From assembly GCA_049841275.1 (NCBI GenBank), contig JASGDN010000061.1:17315-81314 (forward strand): a stretch of 64,000 bases of DNA. Direction: 5' to 3'. Source of the DNA: JASGDN01 sp049841275 (GTDB lineage: Bacteria > Chloroflexota > Chloroflexia > Thermomicrobiales > UBA6265). The notes beneath the pieces are model-generated. The model was not told where the DNA came from, searched no databases, and saw only the letters and a list, made by a program, of their open reading frames with translations. Each line of letters begins with the position of its first letter. Position 1 is the first letter of the stretch. Positions 7,314 through 15,884 of this stretch are shown here, one piece after another. Position numbers and translations under genes: made by a program.

Positions 7314-8773
7314 TACGATGGAGTTCCTGTCCGTTTGCGGGCGGGGGCGATGGCCGGGAGGCTGCGCCAGCGCGTCTGCTTGTTCAGGATCGGGATGCGC
7401 TTGCCGCGTACAAGGCGTCCGCCGTGCGTCAGCGGACGCTGGGCGTGACGGCCGATCTTCAGCAGGAGCTTCATGACCTCCGGATGGCTGTAGACGCTCA
7501 TGGCGACCGCCTTCTCCGGCTTGAGCCCCTTCTTCTCCACCACCATCTTGCGGACATCAAGGATCTGGCGCGGCAAGGGGATCTCCACCGGGCAGACCGT
7601 TTCGCAGGCGTTGCACGAGAGGCAGAGGCTCTGCGGACCGGCGACGGCGTCGATGCCGTGCAGGAAGGGCGTCACCACCAGCCCGATCGCGCCGGTGTAG
7701 ATGTGCCCGAAGACGTGCCCTCCCACCTCGCGATACGGCGGGCAGACGTTCGCGCATGCGGCGCAGCGGATGCAGTGCAGCGCCTCACGGAACTCCTCCT
7801 GCTCGCGCATCTTGCGCCGTCCGTTATCGACCAGCACAAGGTGCTGCTCGTGACCGGGCGATGGGCCATGGATGAACGTGGTGTAGACCGTCAGCCGCTG
7901 TGCGGTCGCCGATCGGGCGAGGAGGCGGAGCTGCGTCATCGCGTCCTCGTAGGTGGGAACCAGCTTCTCGATGCCGGCGAGGATGACGTGGACCGGCGGG
8001 ATGGACGACGTGAGGCGTCCATTGCCCTCGTTCGTCACCATCATCACGGTCCCGGCCTCGGCGATCAGGGCATTCGCGCCGGTGATGCCCATCCCCGCCT
8101 TGAAGAAGACATCGCGCAGGGCGTCCTTCGCGGCGTGGACCTGCTCGTCCACGCTCTCACGCGAGATCTCGCGCCCGAGCGTCTGCGTGAAGATGTCGCC
8201 GACCTGCTGCCGCGCAAGGTGGATCGCTGGCATCACCATGTGGCTGGGCCGCTCGCCGCGCAACTGGACGATCCACTCGCCGAGGTCCGTTTCCACGACC
8301 TCGACACCGTCTTCCTCGAAGCGATGGTTGAGTTCGATCTCCTCGGAGACCATCGACTTCGACTTCGCGACGAGCTTGACGTTCCGTTCCTCCGCCAGGC
8401 GAGTGATGATGGCGCAGGCGGCATCGGCGTCTTCGGCAAAGTGGACGGTGGTGCCGGCCTTCTCCATCTGCTTCACGAACTGATCGAGGTAGAACTCGAT
8501 GTTGTCGATGGCGTCCGTCTTCGCGGCCTTCATCCGCTCGCGCAGCGCCTGGAACTCGACCTCGGCCATCACGGCATCGCGTGATGCCCGCCAGCCGGTC
8601 TGGAAATTGGTCAGGTTGCGCGAGAGCTGGGCGTCGGAGACGGCTGCGTCGTAGCGATCCTCGAAGGCCACCTCCGGATGACCGTGATCACCACCAGCCG
8701 ACTCGGCGGCCGGGTGGATCGGGTCGTGCACATCGGGTGGACGGTGGCGGGGGTTCGAGGCCGGGAGTGCCAT
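7313..8773 (-). CDS. lutB: Lactate utilization protein B-like iron-sulfur protein
   Basis: LutB is the electron-transfer subunit of the lactate oxidation complex. The 486-residue product has the LutB/YkgF N-terminal region with AKSKSMVSEEIELNH near residue 160. It has two ferredoxin-type clusters: CIRCAACANVCP near residue 344 and CLSCNACETVCP near 395. A basic C-terminal tail follows. The start at 8773 gives MALPASN and lies ten bases past the lutC stop, so the two are translated together. Gene order on the minus strand is lutC, lutB, lutA. Confidence 0.9.
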   Translation of the reverse strand: MALPASNPRHRPPDVHDPIHPAAESAGGDHGHPEVAFEDRYDAAVSDAQLSRNLTNFQTGWRASRDAVMAEVEFQALRERMKAAKTDAIDNIEFYLDQFVKQMEKAGTTVHFAEDADAACAIITRLAEERNVKLVAKSKSMVSEEIELNHRFEEDGVEVVETDLGEWIVQLRGERPSHMVMPAIHLARQQVGDIFTQTLGREISRESVDEQVHAAKDALRDVFFKAGMGITGANALIAEAGTVMMVTNEGNGRLTSSIPPVHVILAGIEKLVPTYEDAMTQLRLLARSATAQRLTVYTTFIHGPSPGHEQHLVLVDNGRRKMREQEEFREALHCIRCAACANVCPPYREVGGHVFGHIYTGAIGLVVTPFLHGIDAVAGPQSLCLSCNACETVCPVEIPLPRQILDVRKMVVEKKGLKPEKAVAMSVYSHPEVMKLLLKIGRHAQRPLTHGGRLVRGKRIPILNKQTRWRSLPAIAPARKRTGTPS

Positions 8774-8783
8774 GCGATATTCC

Positions 8784-9374
8784 TCAGCGGATGTCGGATG
8801 TGAAGAGGACGTGGAAAACACCGGGACCCTGGACGCCAACCGCCAGGGTGCGTTCGATGTCGGCGGTGCGGCTGGGCCCGGTCACGAACGTTGCGTAGGA
8901 CGCGCTGTTCGCCGAGACCTCGCGCAGGATCGGGGCCGCCTCCATCAGGGAAGGCACGAGCGCCGCCGGATCGGCGAGCACGATGAGGGTGTCGGTCATC
9001 AAGGTGACGGAGCGCCCTTCGACGGTCGGCTCCACGAGCAGCGACGAGCCGGTCTCGGCGATGGTGGCGCGGGCGATGGTCAGCCCGAGCGGCTGGTCGC
9101 GGACCTCGGCGGGTCCCGTGGAGACACGTGGCTCCAGCCCGAGCTCCCGCAACGCATCCAGCAGGGTCGGGGCGAGGTCGGTCGTCTCTTGCGCGATCCA
9201 GATCACCGTGTTCCCGGCGGGATTCCGCTCCGCGATTGCCTGCGCCAACGCCTCTGTACCGCCAAGGACCACCGCCGCCACGCCGCCGGCGGTCGCCAGG
9301 CGTTCGGTGAAGAGCGCAATGCGCTCCGGTTGGGAGAGGGCGGTGAATGGATCGACGGAGGCGGGAGAGCTCAT
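8784..9374 (-). CDS. lutC: Lactate utilization protein C-like (LUD domain)
   Basis: This 196-residue LUD-domain protein corresponds to LutC/YkgG, the third subunit of the L-lactate oxidation system. Typical features are ALAQAIAERNPAG near residue 50, AIAETGSSLLVEP near 120 and the C-terminal TGPSRTADIERTLAVGVQGP motif. The start is placed at 9374 (MSSPASVDPF), because the upstream extension looks like intergenic sequence. It is the first gene of a three-gene operon. Confidence 0.87.
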   Translation of the reverse strand: MSSPASVDPFTALSQPERIALFTERLATAGGVAAVVLGGTEALAQAIAERNPAGNTVIWIAQETTDLAPTLLDALRELGLEPRVSTGPAEVRDQPLGLTIARATIAETGSSLLVEPTVEGRSVTLMTDTLIVLADPAALVPSLMEAAPILREVSANSASYATFVTGPSRTADIERTLAVGVQGPGVFHVLFTSDIR

Positions 9375-9892
9375 CGAGCGGGGCGATCCTTGGGATGATG
9401 GGCGTCTTGCGACAGAGACTCGTTCGCGGGCGTCGCGTTGCCGGGCATCGTACCGCAGATGTTCGAAGGTAGCATCATCAGCGGACCGGGCAGTGCTGAA
9501 CATAACGCCCAACCTGGTGTGGGGATGTTCGCCGAAACGCCACCATCCCGTGTCATTCTGGGCCCTTCGGCTTCGCTCAGGATAATCTCGCGATGAGTCG
9601 CTTCCGCTTGGTTGCTCTGCAACCGCCTATGAAACACCCGCCGCGCGCAGCGAAGAGAGAGCGCTTCCGGCGGAGCCGGAAATCGATGTTGGCATGGAAG
9701 GCACTGCATCCGACGCGCTGATTGGGGTGCAGCTCCGCGAAAACGTGCCCTCCAGATATCGACCTTCGGTCGATTGTGCTTCGCACGGGGGTCCCTCGCT
9801 GCGCTCAGGAAGACATGCTTGGTATGTCTACGGAAGAGGTTCTCTATGTGACGATGGCTGCTCCCATCATCAAGGCGGCCAGCCGATCACTG
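9375..9892. other. Intergenic region rich in repeats
   Basis: This is 518 bases between uxaA and lutC with no supported gene. It contains a palindromic segment around 9551-9587 (tgtcattctg and cttcgctcaggata), a further copy of the dispersed repeat at 9776-9817, and short inverted pieces such as ttccggcggagccggaa near 9666. It presumably holds the lutC promoter. Confidence 0.55.
9776..9817. repeat. Dispersed intergenic repeat, copy 2
   Basis: It matches copy 1 at 6258-6299 over about 42 bases: gtgcttcgcacgggggt, then ctcgctgcgctcaggaagacatg where copy 1 has cttcgctgcgcttagaatgacatg. Confidence 0.6.
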
Positions 9893-11491
9893 CTATAGCG
9901 TCGCGCCGATGATCCAGGGGTTGAACTCTTCTTCCCCGACACCGGCTGCCTCGCTCTTGCTGGCCTTGCCGGAGGCGACGGCGATGATCTCCTCGAAGAT
10001 CTCCAGGCCCATCTCGTCCAGGCTTGTGCCTTCGAGCATCTTGCCGCAGTTGATGTCCATGTCCGGCTCCTGCCGGGCGTAGAGCTCGCTGTTCGTCGCC
10101 AGCTTGATGCTCGGGGCCGGCTTGAACCCGAAGGCCGAGCCGCGTCCGGTCGTGAAGGCGATGATGTTGCACCCGCCAGCGACCTGTCCGGTGGCGGAGA
10201 CGGGATCGTAGCCGGGGGTATCCATATGGAGCAACCCCTTCTCCTCGATCCGGTCCGCGTAGCCGAGCACGTCCATCAGCGGTACCGTGCCCGCCTTCGC
10301 GACCGCGCCGAGCGACTTCTCGTAGATCGTGGTGAGGCCGCCGAGCTTGTTACCGGGAGACGGGTTGTTGTCGATGCTCGCGCCGAACATCGATGTGTAG
10401 TCCTCCCACCAGTGGATCTTGTCGACCATCTTTTGGCCGACCTCCGGCGTTACCGCGCGCCGCGTGAGCAGGTGCTCGCCGCCGTAGGCCTCGCTCGTCT
10501 CGCCGAGGACGGCAGTACCGCCGTGGCGGACCAGCTCATCTACCGCGCGCCCGAGCGCCGGATTGGCGGTCACGCCCGACCAGCCGTCCGAGCCGCCGCA
10601 CTGGAGCGCGAGCACGAGTTCCGAGACGGGGACCTCCTCGCGGGTGGCCTTGTTGGCCTCCGGCAGGAGCTGCTTCACCGCTTCGATCCCGCGTTCGACC
10701 GTTTGCAGGAAGCCGCCGTCCTGCTGGATCGTCAGCACCAGCGGTTGCTCGCCATCGTGGTCGAGGCCGGTGTTCGCGATCATGTCGTCAGGCTGGTTCG
10801 TCTCGCACCCGAGCGACATGATGATGTAGGCGCCGACATTCGGGTGATCGACGATGCCGGACATCGTCCGCTGGAGCAGCCCGAGGTACTCCGAGCCGTA
10901 GTGCGCGCCGCAGCCGCCCTTGGTGGCGAAGGCGATCACGCCGTCCACGTTCGGGTACTGGTCCATGATCGGGTTGTCCTTGAACCAGTCCGCCACGCGG
11001 CGGACGGCTGAGGAGGAGCAGTTGACCGAGGCCAGCAGCGCGACGTAGTTGCGCGTGCCGACGCGGCCGTCCTTGCGCCGGTAGCCCATGAAGGTGCGGC
11101 GCTGGTCCTCCGGCACATAGTCGACCGGCTCGTAGTCCGCGCAGAAGGCATAGTCAAGCTTCAGTTCGCCCTGGTGGACGACGGTGTTGTGCGTGTGGAT
11201 GTGCTGGCCTGGCGCGATCGGCTGGGAGGCAAAGCCAATGATCTGCCCGTAACGGCGGATCGGCTCGCCCTCCGGGATCTCGCGGATTGCCAGCTTGTGT
11301 CCCGGTGGGATCATCTGCTGGACGTTCACCTCGGTGCCGTCCCCGAGGTCGATGGTCGTGCGTGGCATCAACGGTTGCTTGGCGATGATGAGGTTGTCGG
11401 CGGCGTTGAGCCGGATCGCGACATCCGAGAGGGAAACCTTGCCGCGTGTCGCGTGGCCGAGCATAGATGTGTTGGATGCGGGCATGACCAT
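9893..11491 (-). CDS. UxaA-family altronate/sugar-acid dehydratase
   Basis: This 532-residue enzyme has both halves of the UxaA/GarD family. An N-terminal SAF domain (residues 25-110, with GHKLAIREIPEGEPIRRYGQIIG) is joined to the large catalytic domain with GYRRKDGRVGTRNYVA near 135 and LQCGGSDGWSG near 300. The C-terminal domain has INCGKMLEGTSLDEMG. The family dehydrates altronate, galactarate and related sugar acids to 2-keto-3-deoxy acids. The exact substrate is not readable. An SDR gene precedes it on the same strand, and the pair is probably controlled from the palindromic operator at 12479. Confidence 0.9.
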   Translation of the reverse strand: MVMPASNTSMLGHATRGKVSLSDVAIRLNAADNLIIAKQPLMPRTTIDLGDGTEVNVQQMIPPGHKLAIREIPEGEPIRRYGQIIGFASQPIAPGQHIHTHNTVVHQGELKLDYAFCADYEPVDYVPEDQRRTFMGYRRKDGRVGTRNYVALLASVNCSSSAVRRVADWFKDNPIMDQYPNVDGVIAFATKGGCGAHYGSEYLGLLQRTMSGIVDHPNVGAYIIMSLGCETNQPDDMIANTGLDHDGEQPLVLTIQQDGGFLQTVERGIEAVKQLLPEANKATREEVPVSELVLALQCGGSDGWSGVTANPALGRAVDELVRHGGTAVLGETSEAYGGEHLLTRRAVTPEVGQKMVDKIHWWEDYTSMFGASIDNNPSPGNKLGGLTTIYEKSLGAVAKAGTVPLMDVLGYADRIEEKGLLHMDTPGYDPVSATGQVAGGCNIIAFTTGRGSAFGFKPAPSIKLATNSELYARQEPDMDINCGKMLEGTSLDEMGLEIFEEIIAVASGKASKSEAAGVGEEEFNPWIIGATL

Positions 11492-11517
11492 GATTCAGTT
11501 CCTTTGCGAGGTGTGGG

Positions 11518-11567
11518 GACCGAGGAGAGGACGGAGAACCGAGAATCTGGAGACTATGTCCTCGGTC
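11518..11567 (-). repeat. Inverted repeat between SDR and dehydratase genes
   Basis: Nine-base arms gaccgagga (11518-11526) and tcctcggtc (11559-11567) flank a 32-base spacer in the 92-base gap. This could be a weak hairpin within the transcript. The neighbouring sequence ctcactcctca also recurs, inverted, near 44112. Confidence 0.4.
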
Positions 11568-11583
11568 CTCACTCCTCAGTCCT

Positions 11584-12360
11584 TTATCGGGCGGTCCAGC
11601 CGCCGTCGATCACCATCTGCGAGCCGGTGACGTAGGTGGCCTCGTCGGAGGCGAGGTAGAGCGCGAGCGGCGCGATCTCCTCCGGGCGGCCCATGCGCCC
11701 GATCGGCTGCCGGGCGTGGAGTTGCTTGCGCGTCTCCTCTTCCTCCCCGGCGTGATAGCGGGCGAGGTAGGCATCGACGAATGGTGTCTCCACCGTGCCG
11801 GGGCAGATGCAGTTGCAGCGCACGCCGCGATCCACGTAGTCCATCGCGATCGACTGCGTCATCGAGATCACGGCGCCCTTGGTAGTGCCGTAGGCAAAGC
11901 GGCGTGGCACGGCGACCTGTCCGGCGACGGACGCGAGATTGACGATGATGCCGCCTTGCGGGTCCTGCGCGATGAACTGGTTCACCGCCGCCTGCGAGCA
12001 GTAGAAGACGCCGTTGACATTGACGGCGATCAGCCTGTCGAACCCGGCAGCATCGGTCTCGGTCAGCGAACCGACCATGCCGATGCCCGCGTTGTTGACA
12101 AGGACGTCGAGCTTGCCGGTCTTCGCGACGACGGCCGCGACCGCGGCATTCGCCGATTCGAGGCTGGTAACATCGAGGTGGAGGGCAAAGGCCTGTCCGC
12201 CGGCGGCGGTGATCTCGTCGGCGACAGCCTGCCCGGCCTCGTCGTTGACGTCGCCGATGGCGACAGTTGCGCCCTGCTTGCCATAGAGCAGCGCGATCTG
12301 GCGGCCGATACCGGAACCTGCGCCGGTGATGAGTGCGGTCTTTCCATCGAGTCTGAACAC
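11584..12360 (-). CDS. SDR family oxidoreductase, sugar-acid dehydrogenase candidate
   Basis: This classical short-chain dehydrogenase has 258 residues. The NAD-binding TGAGSGIG motif is near residue 12, DV near 61, NNAG near 86 and the catalytic S-Y-K set (NLASVAG, then YGTTK) near 139-156. The C-terminus is SQMVIDGGW. I start it at the GTG at 12360 because GAAGGGATGA lies just upstream. It sits directly upstream of the UxaA-family gene on the same strand. SDRs in this setting oxidise 2-keto-3-deoxy sugar acids or the sugar itself. The specific substrate is inferred only. Confidence 0.85.
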   Translation of the reverse strand: MFRLDGKTALITGAGSGIGRQIALLYGKQGATVAIGDVNDEAGQAVADEITAAGGQAFALHLDVTSLESANAAVAAVVAKTGKLDVLVNNAGIGMVGSLTETDAAGFDRLIAVNVNGVFYCSQAAVNQFIAQDPQGGIIVNLASVAGQVAVPRRFAYGTTKGAVISMTQSIAMDYVDRGVRCNCICPGTVETPFVDAYLARYHAGEEEETRKQLHARQPIGRMGRPEEIAPLALYLASDEATYVTGSQMVIDGGWTAR

Positions 12361-12782
12361 GTCCGGATCATCCCTTCGCAATGGAAGTGCGCCCACGCGG
12401 ACGCACATCATGACATACGGTCCGGTCTGGTCAAACGGGACTCGTCTGCGGGATCGGACACGGTTCACTGGTGAGGGTATTGTATACAATCCCCGGAAAA
12501 TGGGAACAGGTTTCATCTACAGATCTCGTTCGGCGTTCGGCCTCGCTTGGTACGCGCTGGCGCCGGGGGCGTCGCGGGGGAGCATACGCGCGGTCCGTCT
12601 CTGACTGCTCGAAACATGGGGTGGGGTTCACGAGTCATGTGGGTATTCTTGTAGGATGATGAAGGGCGGATGAACGAAAGTTTGATTTTTTTCTGCGATT
12701 CATGATAGGGTGCCAGTGAAGCTTCACAAACGAATGGTGGTTGCGCACGAGTACGTCGATCCCGACGTGAGAGGAAACCACA
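12361..12782. other. Divergent promoter region with palindromic operator
   Basis: This is 422 bases between the SDR gene (minus) and the secreted-protein gene (plus). It holds the palindrome at 12479-12490. Near the plus-strand gene the sequence becomes AT-richer, with a T run at 12686-12692. A weak promoter-like pair, ttgatt (12682-12687) and tgatag (12703-12708), could serve that gene, but the spacing of 15 is poor. Confidence 0.5.
12479..12490. promoter_or_regulatory. Predicted GntR/FadR-type operator ATTGTATACAAT
   Basis: This is a perfect 12-base palindrome, extended to GG-N-palindrome-N-CC at 12476-12493, about 120 bases upstream of the SDR start. It fits the GT-N-AC half-site logic of FadR-type GntR operators. 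The identical 12-mer occurs at 17922-17933, upstream of a FadR-type gntR gene. Binding is inferred. Confidence 0.65.
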
Positions 12783-13202
12783 ATGGCCAGCCGGAAGCGC
12801 TTCGCGTCATTGATGCTTGCTCTTATGCTCCTCATGAGCGCCGTCAGTTTGGTGCATGCTGAGGACGCCCGTTACTCGAGGATGTATGACGTGTTGCCCG
12901 GGTTCAACTTTCGAAACTTCTACGACAACAATTGGGATAGCGTCTCTACCTGGAGCTATCTCGGAGGTTGTGGTGGAGCAAACCCCAATTACTGGGTATA
13001 CCCCATTTCGCTCTCGCTCTGGCGGGTATATGACTGGGGCCAACCGGATGTGAATGTGAGCGGGGTCTCCCATTCGGGGCAATACCAGTACAGGTACTAC
13101 GGCCAGTTCTCGGCTGGAACGTATCACATCACCCTGGCTTGGTATCAGAATGCCGGAACATGGAACAAGCTCAGCTGCGACACGGTGAACTATGGCTGGT
13201 GA
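12783..13202 (+). CDS. Small secreted aromatic-rich protein of unknown family
   Basis: This 139-residue precursor has a clear Sec signal peptide (RKRF, then a hydrophobic core, with cleavage likely after SLVHA near residue 26). The mature part of about 113 residues is very rich in Tyr and Trp and has only two cysteines, in YLGGCGGANP and NKLSCDTV, which could form one disulfide. No family recognised. An AGAGGA site precedes the ATG. The gene overlaps the start of an ABC ATPase gene by 11 bases. That suggests the peptide and transporter are made together, as in bacteriocin or exported-peptide systems; this is an inference. Confidence 0.75.
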   Translation: MASRKRFASLMLALMLLMSAVSLVHAEDARYSRMYDVLPGFNFRNFYDNNWDSVSTWSYLGGCGGANPNYWVYPISLSLWRVYDWGQPDVNVSGVSHSGQYQYRYYGQFSAGTYHITLAWYQNAGTWNKLSCDTVNYGW

Positions 13203-14091
13203 TGCGCAGATCGCTGCAGCTTTGGAACTGCGCGATTTGCGTCATCGGTATCGCCGTGCGGCGGACGACGTGCTCTCGATCTCGTATGTTTTCACGCCAG
13301 GACGCACGATCCTGCTTGGACCAAACGGAGCGGGGAAGTCGACCTTGCTTCAGCTATGTGCAAACTGGATTCGCCTTCAGCACGGAGCAATTTGGCTCCG
13401 TGCTGAAGGTCAGGCGATCCCGTCGACTACCCGAGCCTATAGGGCTTGTGTTGGGTTCATGCCACAGCACCCGGCGTTCATTCGCGGGATGTCTGCGCGC
13501 GACCAGTTGGTGTATTCCGGCTGGTTCGCGGGATTGTCGGAGGCCGATGCCCATAGGCAAGCATCCGTGTGGCTGGAGCGGACGAACCTCTCGCGTGACG
13601 CGGGCAAGCGCTGTTCCGAGCTGAGTGGTGGAATGCAGCGGAGGCTCGCCTTCGCTGCTGCCGCCATCGCCGAGCCTCCAGTGCTCTTGTTGGATGAGCC
13701 GACGGTCGGGCTGGATCCACACGAGCGCAGCACCTTTCGTGAGATTCTGATGGACTATGATGACAATGCGATTGTGTTGATCTCCACCCATCAGATCGAT
13801 GATCTCGACATGCTCGCCGATGAGATCGCCGTTCTTTCGGAGGGGGAGCTGGTGTTTGGCGGGCTGACGGACGTGTTCCTCCGGCTCGCCGATGCTGGTC
13901 TTCCGACGCTCGCTCGGAGGCGGCTTACGCAGCGGCGGTGCGGAAGGGGCGTGCGGTGTGAGCGCCATTCTCGGGCGTATGAATGCGGGATGGTACGCAT
14001 TCATATTCTGTTTTCCCCTGACGCTTCTTCTCCAGAACAACGTCCAAGCACGGTTGACCTATCGGGAGGGGCAGACCTCTCTCTTGAGTGA
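13192..14091 (+). CDS. ABC transporter ATP-binding protein, frameshifted at its C-terminus
   Basis: This is the ATPase of an ABC-2-type transporter. Walker A GPNGAGKST is at residues 43-51, the signature LSGGMQRR near 144, Walker B LLLDEPTVGLD near 165 and the switch histidine in STHQ near 200. As read, the frame runs on to 14091, overlapping the next gene by 130 bases with an arginine-rich tail. One base earlier in phase, the same DNA reads EAAYAAAVRKGRAV and stops at TGA 13959-13961, overlapping the GTG start of the permease. That is the normal ending for such proteins. A one-base deletion between about 13897 and 13917 would explain this; the repaired length is 256 residues. Confidence 0.85.
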   Translation: MAGDAQIAAALELRDLRHRYRRAADDVLSISYVFTPGRTILLGPNGAGKSTLLQLCANWIRLQHGAIWLRAEGQAIPSTTRAYRACVGFMPQHPAFIRGMSARDQLVYSGWFAGLSEADAHRQASVWLERTNLSRDAGKRCSELSGGMQRRLAFAAAAIAEPPVLLLDEPTVGLDPHERSTFREILMDYDDNAIVLISTHQIDDLDMLADEIAVLSEGELVFGGLTDVFLRLADAGLPTLARRRLTQRRCGRGVRCERHSRAYECGMVRIHILFSPDASSPEQRPSTVDLSGGADLSLE

Positions 14092-15208
14092 AAGCGTGTT
14101 TCCGACGCTGATGGTCATCGCCATGGTCGGTGCTTGGGAAGGTGGACGGCTGGCTGGCGGGCCTGTTTCGATGCGGAGCGCTGCTCGAATGCCGCTCGCC
14201 GTGATAGGGCTTTCGACGGTGCCCGGCGTGATCTCCGGTGTGGCCGGACATCTTGTTGCGACGATGATCTCGTTGTCACATGCGGGCATTGTTCCCCCGC
14301 TCCCGTCTCCTCTTCTCTATCTCGGATTTGTTCTGGTGGCTTGGGGTGTGGCGACCGTATCCTGGTTGGTTGGCTACGCGCTCGACACGGTGATCAGCCT
14401 TCCACTCATGGCGGGGGCCGTGTATCTCGGCATGATCTGGCCGCTGCTCACTGGGGATATAGCCTTTCGTTCGCTGCTTGCTGAGCACTCATCCTGCTGC
14501 AGCATCTCGCAGCAAGTGGATTGGAGAGGGGTGCTTGCACCCATCCTGTTTGGCATCGGACTAGCAGTGTGCGGCTCGGCTATTGCTGTGTGGACGTGGC
14601 GACCTCACCGCTGGTCTGGCCTTGTGGCTGCCTTCGCCGTGCTCGTGCTTGGAGTTGGACTGGTCCTGCCGACGTTCATCGCCAATCGCGACCAGGTGCA
14701 GGCACGAGATGCGCGTGCGCTGGTGTGTCGTCAGTCGGCTTCCTCCGTGCGGACGTACTGTGTATGGCCGGAGCAGAGCGGTGACCTCGATGCCTTTATT
14801 CGCGAAGGCGATACCACGCTTGATGCTTGGGCAAGGCTTGGCCTCCCGTTCGCACCAGCGACCGTCACCACTGCGATGTCGACGGGTGGTGTTCCGGACG
14901 CTGTCTCTGTTTCCTTCGGCCCTGATCCGACTCAAGGGCATATCGCGCTTGCACTCGCAACAGCGTTGTTGCCGGAACCATACACGTGTCAGGGTAATGT
15001 GGCGGGGTCGTACGTCTCGCTGATGCTCTGGATGGCATTGGCTGGAGGGGCGTCGTCGGACGATCGTGCGCTTGCGCAGTTCACGATGCCGGGGAATCCG
15101 AGTGGCGGACCGCTTGTCACGGCTCAGGATCGTTTGGCCCAGTCGGCCGATGCTCAAGGGGCGTGGTTTGCGCAGGAATATGCGCAGATGCTGGCGGGAT
15201 GTGCATGA
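13958..15208 (+). CDS. Multi-spanning ABC transporter membrane protein with exposed C-terminal domain
   Basis: This 416-residue protein starts at GTG 13958, overlapping the restored stop of the ATPase as GTGTGA. An ATG at 13979 is an alternative. Six or more hydrophobic helices fill residues 8-240. A 170-residue soluble domain follows, with ALVCRQSASSVRTYCVWPEQ, further cysteines in YTCQGNV and a final GCA. The paired-cysteine pattern suggests it faces outside. It resembles the extra domains on some actinobacterial ABC permeases, but I cannot confirm this. It is followed by a second membrane protein with an ATGA overlap. Confidence 0.7.
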   Translation: MSAILGRMNAGWYAFIFCFPLTLLLQNNVQARLTYREGQTSLLSESVFPTLMVIAMVGAWEGGRLAGGPVSMRSAARMPLAVIGLSTVPGVISGVAGHLVATMISLSHAGIVPPLPSPLLYLGFVLVAWGVATVSWLVGYALDTVISLPLMAGAVYLGMIWPLLTGDIAFRSLLAEHSSCCSISQQVDWRGVLAPILFGIGLAVCGSAIAVWTWRPHRWSGLVAAFAVLVLGVGLVLPTFIANRDQVQARDARALVCRQSASSVRTYCVWPEQSGDLDAFIREGDTTLDAWARLGLPFAPATVTTAMSTGGVPDAVSVSFGPDPTQGHIALALATALLPEPYTCQGNVAGSYVSLMLWMALAGGASSDDRALAQFTMPGNPSGGPLVTAQDRLAQSADAQGAWFAQEYAQMLAGCA

Positions 15209-15816
15209 GGTGTCGTTTGCCGGCGATCTGGCTTCGCGCCCGTCATGCCCGTGATTTTGCGCTGGCATTCGGAGTCACAGCGTTGATCGGTGCATTCTTG
15301 TCGGATCGTCGTGTGCCGCTACCATTCTCGTTGGCGTCGGGCATTTCGCTCGATGCTCCGGTGCGTGCCTTTGCACCGATCATCACGGTTGCACTGGCCG
15401 GCTTTCTGTTGATCTTTCAACAGTATGCTGGCGAACGTGCCAGCACCCGCTTTGTGGCATCGTTGGACGCAACTCTGCTACTCGGATATTCAGGCATCTT
15501 GCTGCTTCCCGCCATACTATGGAGCCTTACTGGAGGAGGACCGTCTGTCCTGGCCATGGCGCGCAACTATGTCTTCGCGATGTGGATCGTGCTGATTGGC
15601 TCCCATATCATCGGGACACGGCTGAGCGTGGCAGCTGTGACGCTTGGCATCATCATGACACCGCCATTGTTGCCAATGCGCTTTCGTGACAATCCGCCAC
15701 CGTTCGTGGTGACAATGGCGCGGGAAGGATCAACCGGTGCTTGGGTTCTGGTTGTCGTCATCGTCGTGATCGGGACGACGTTGATTACTCGACGGGGACT
15801 ACCGCCGCCGCCATGA
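15205..15816 (+). CDS. Membrane protein, second permease-like subunit
   Basis: This 203-residue protein has five to six hydrophobic helices and a positively charged N-terminus, MRCRLPAIWLRARHARD. The start at 15205 overlaps the previous stop as ATGA, the usual sign of coupled translation. It is likely the partner membrane subunit of the ATPase at 13192. No catalytic motif is visible and I do not recognise a family. Confidence 0.65.
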   Translation: MRCRLPAIWLRARHARDFALAFGVTALIGAFLSDRRVPLPFSLASGISLDAPVRAFAPIITVALAGFLLIFQQYAGERASTRFVASLDATLLLGYSGILLLPAILWSLTGGGPSVLAMARNYVFAMWIVLIGSHIIGTRLSVAAVTLGIIMTPPLLPMRFRDNPPPFVVTMAREGSTGAWVLVVVIVVIGTTLITRRGLPPPP

Positions 15817-15884
15817 GGTCTTTCGTGGGTGGCGCCAGAGCCTCTGAGAACTCGACGTTCCCTTGACGAAATTGGAGTAGCTGA

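Noticed and set aside
7286..8584. A 432-residue plus-strand frame antisense to lutB
   Set aside because: Low-complexity His/Arg/Asp-rich translation typical of a shadow frame.
12783..13202. Assignment of the small secreted protein to the lactococcin 972 family
   Set aside because: Gene order is similar, but the sequence shows no convincing match; left as unknown.
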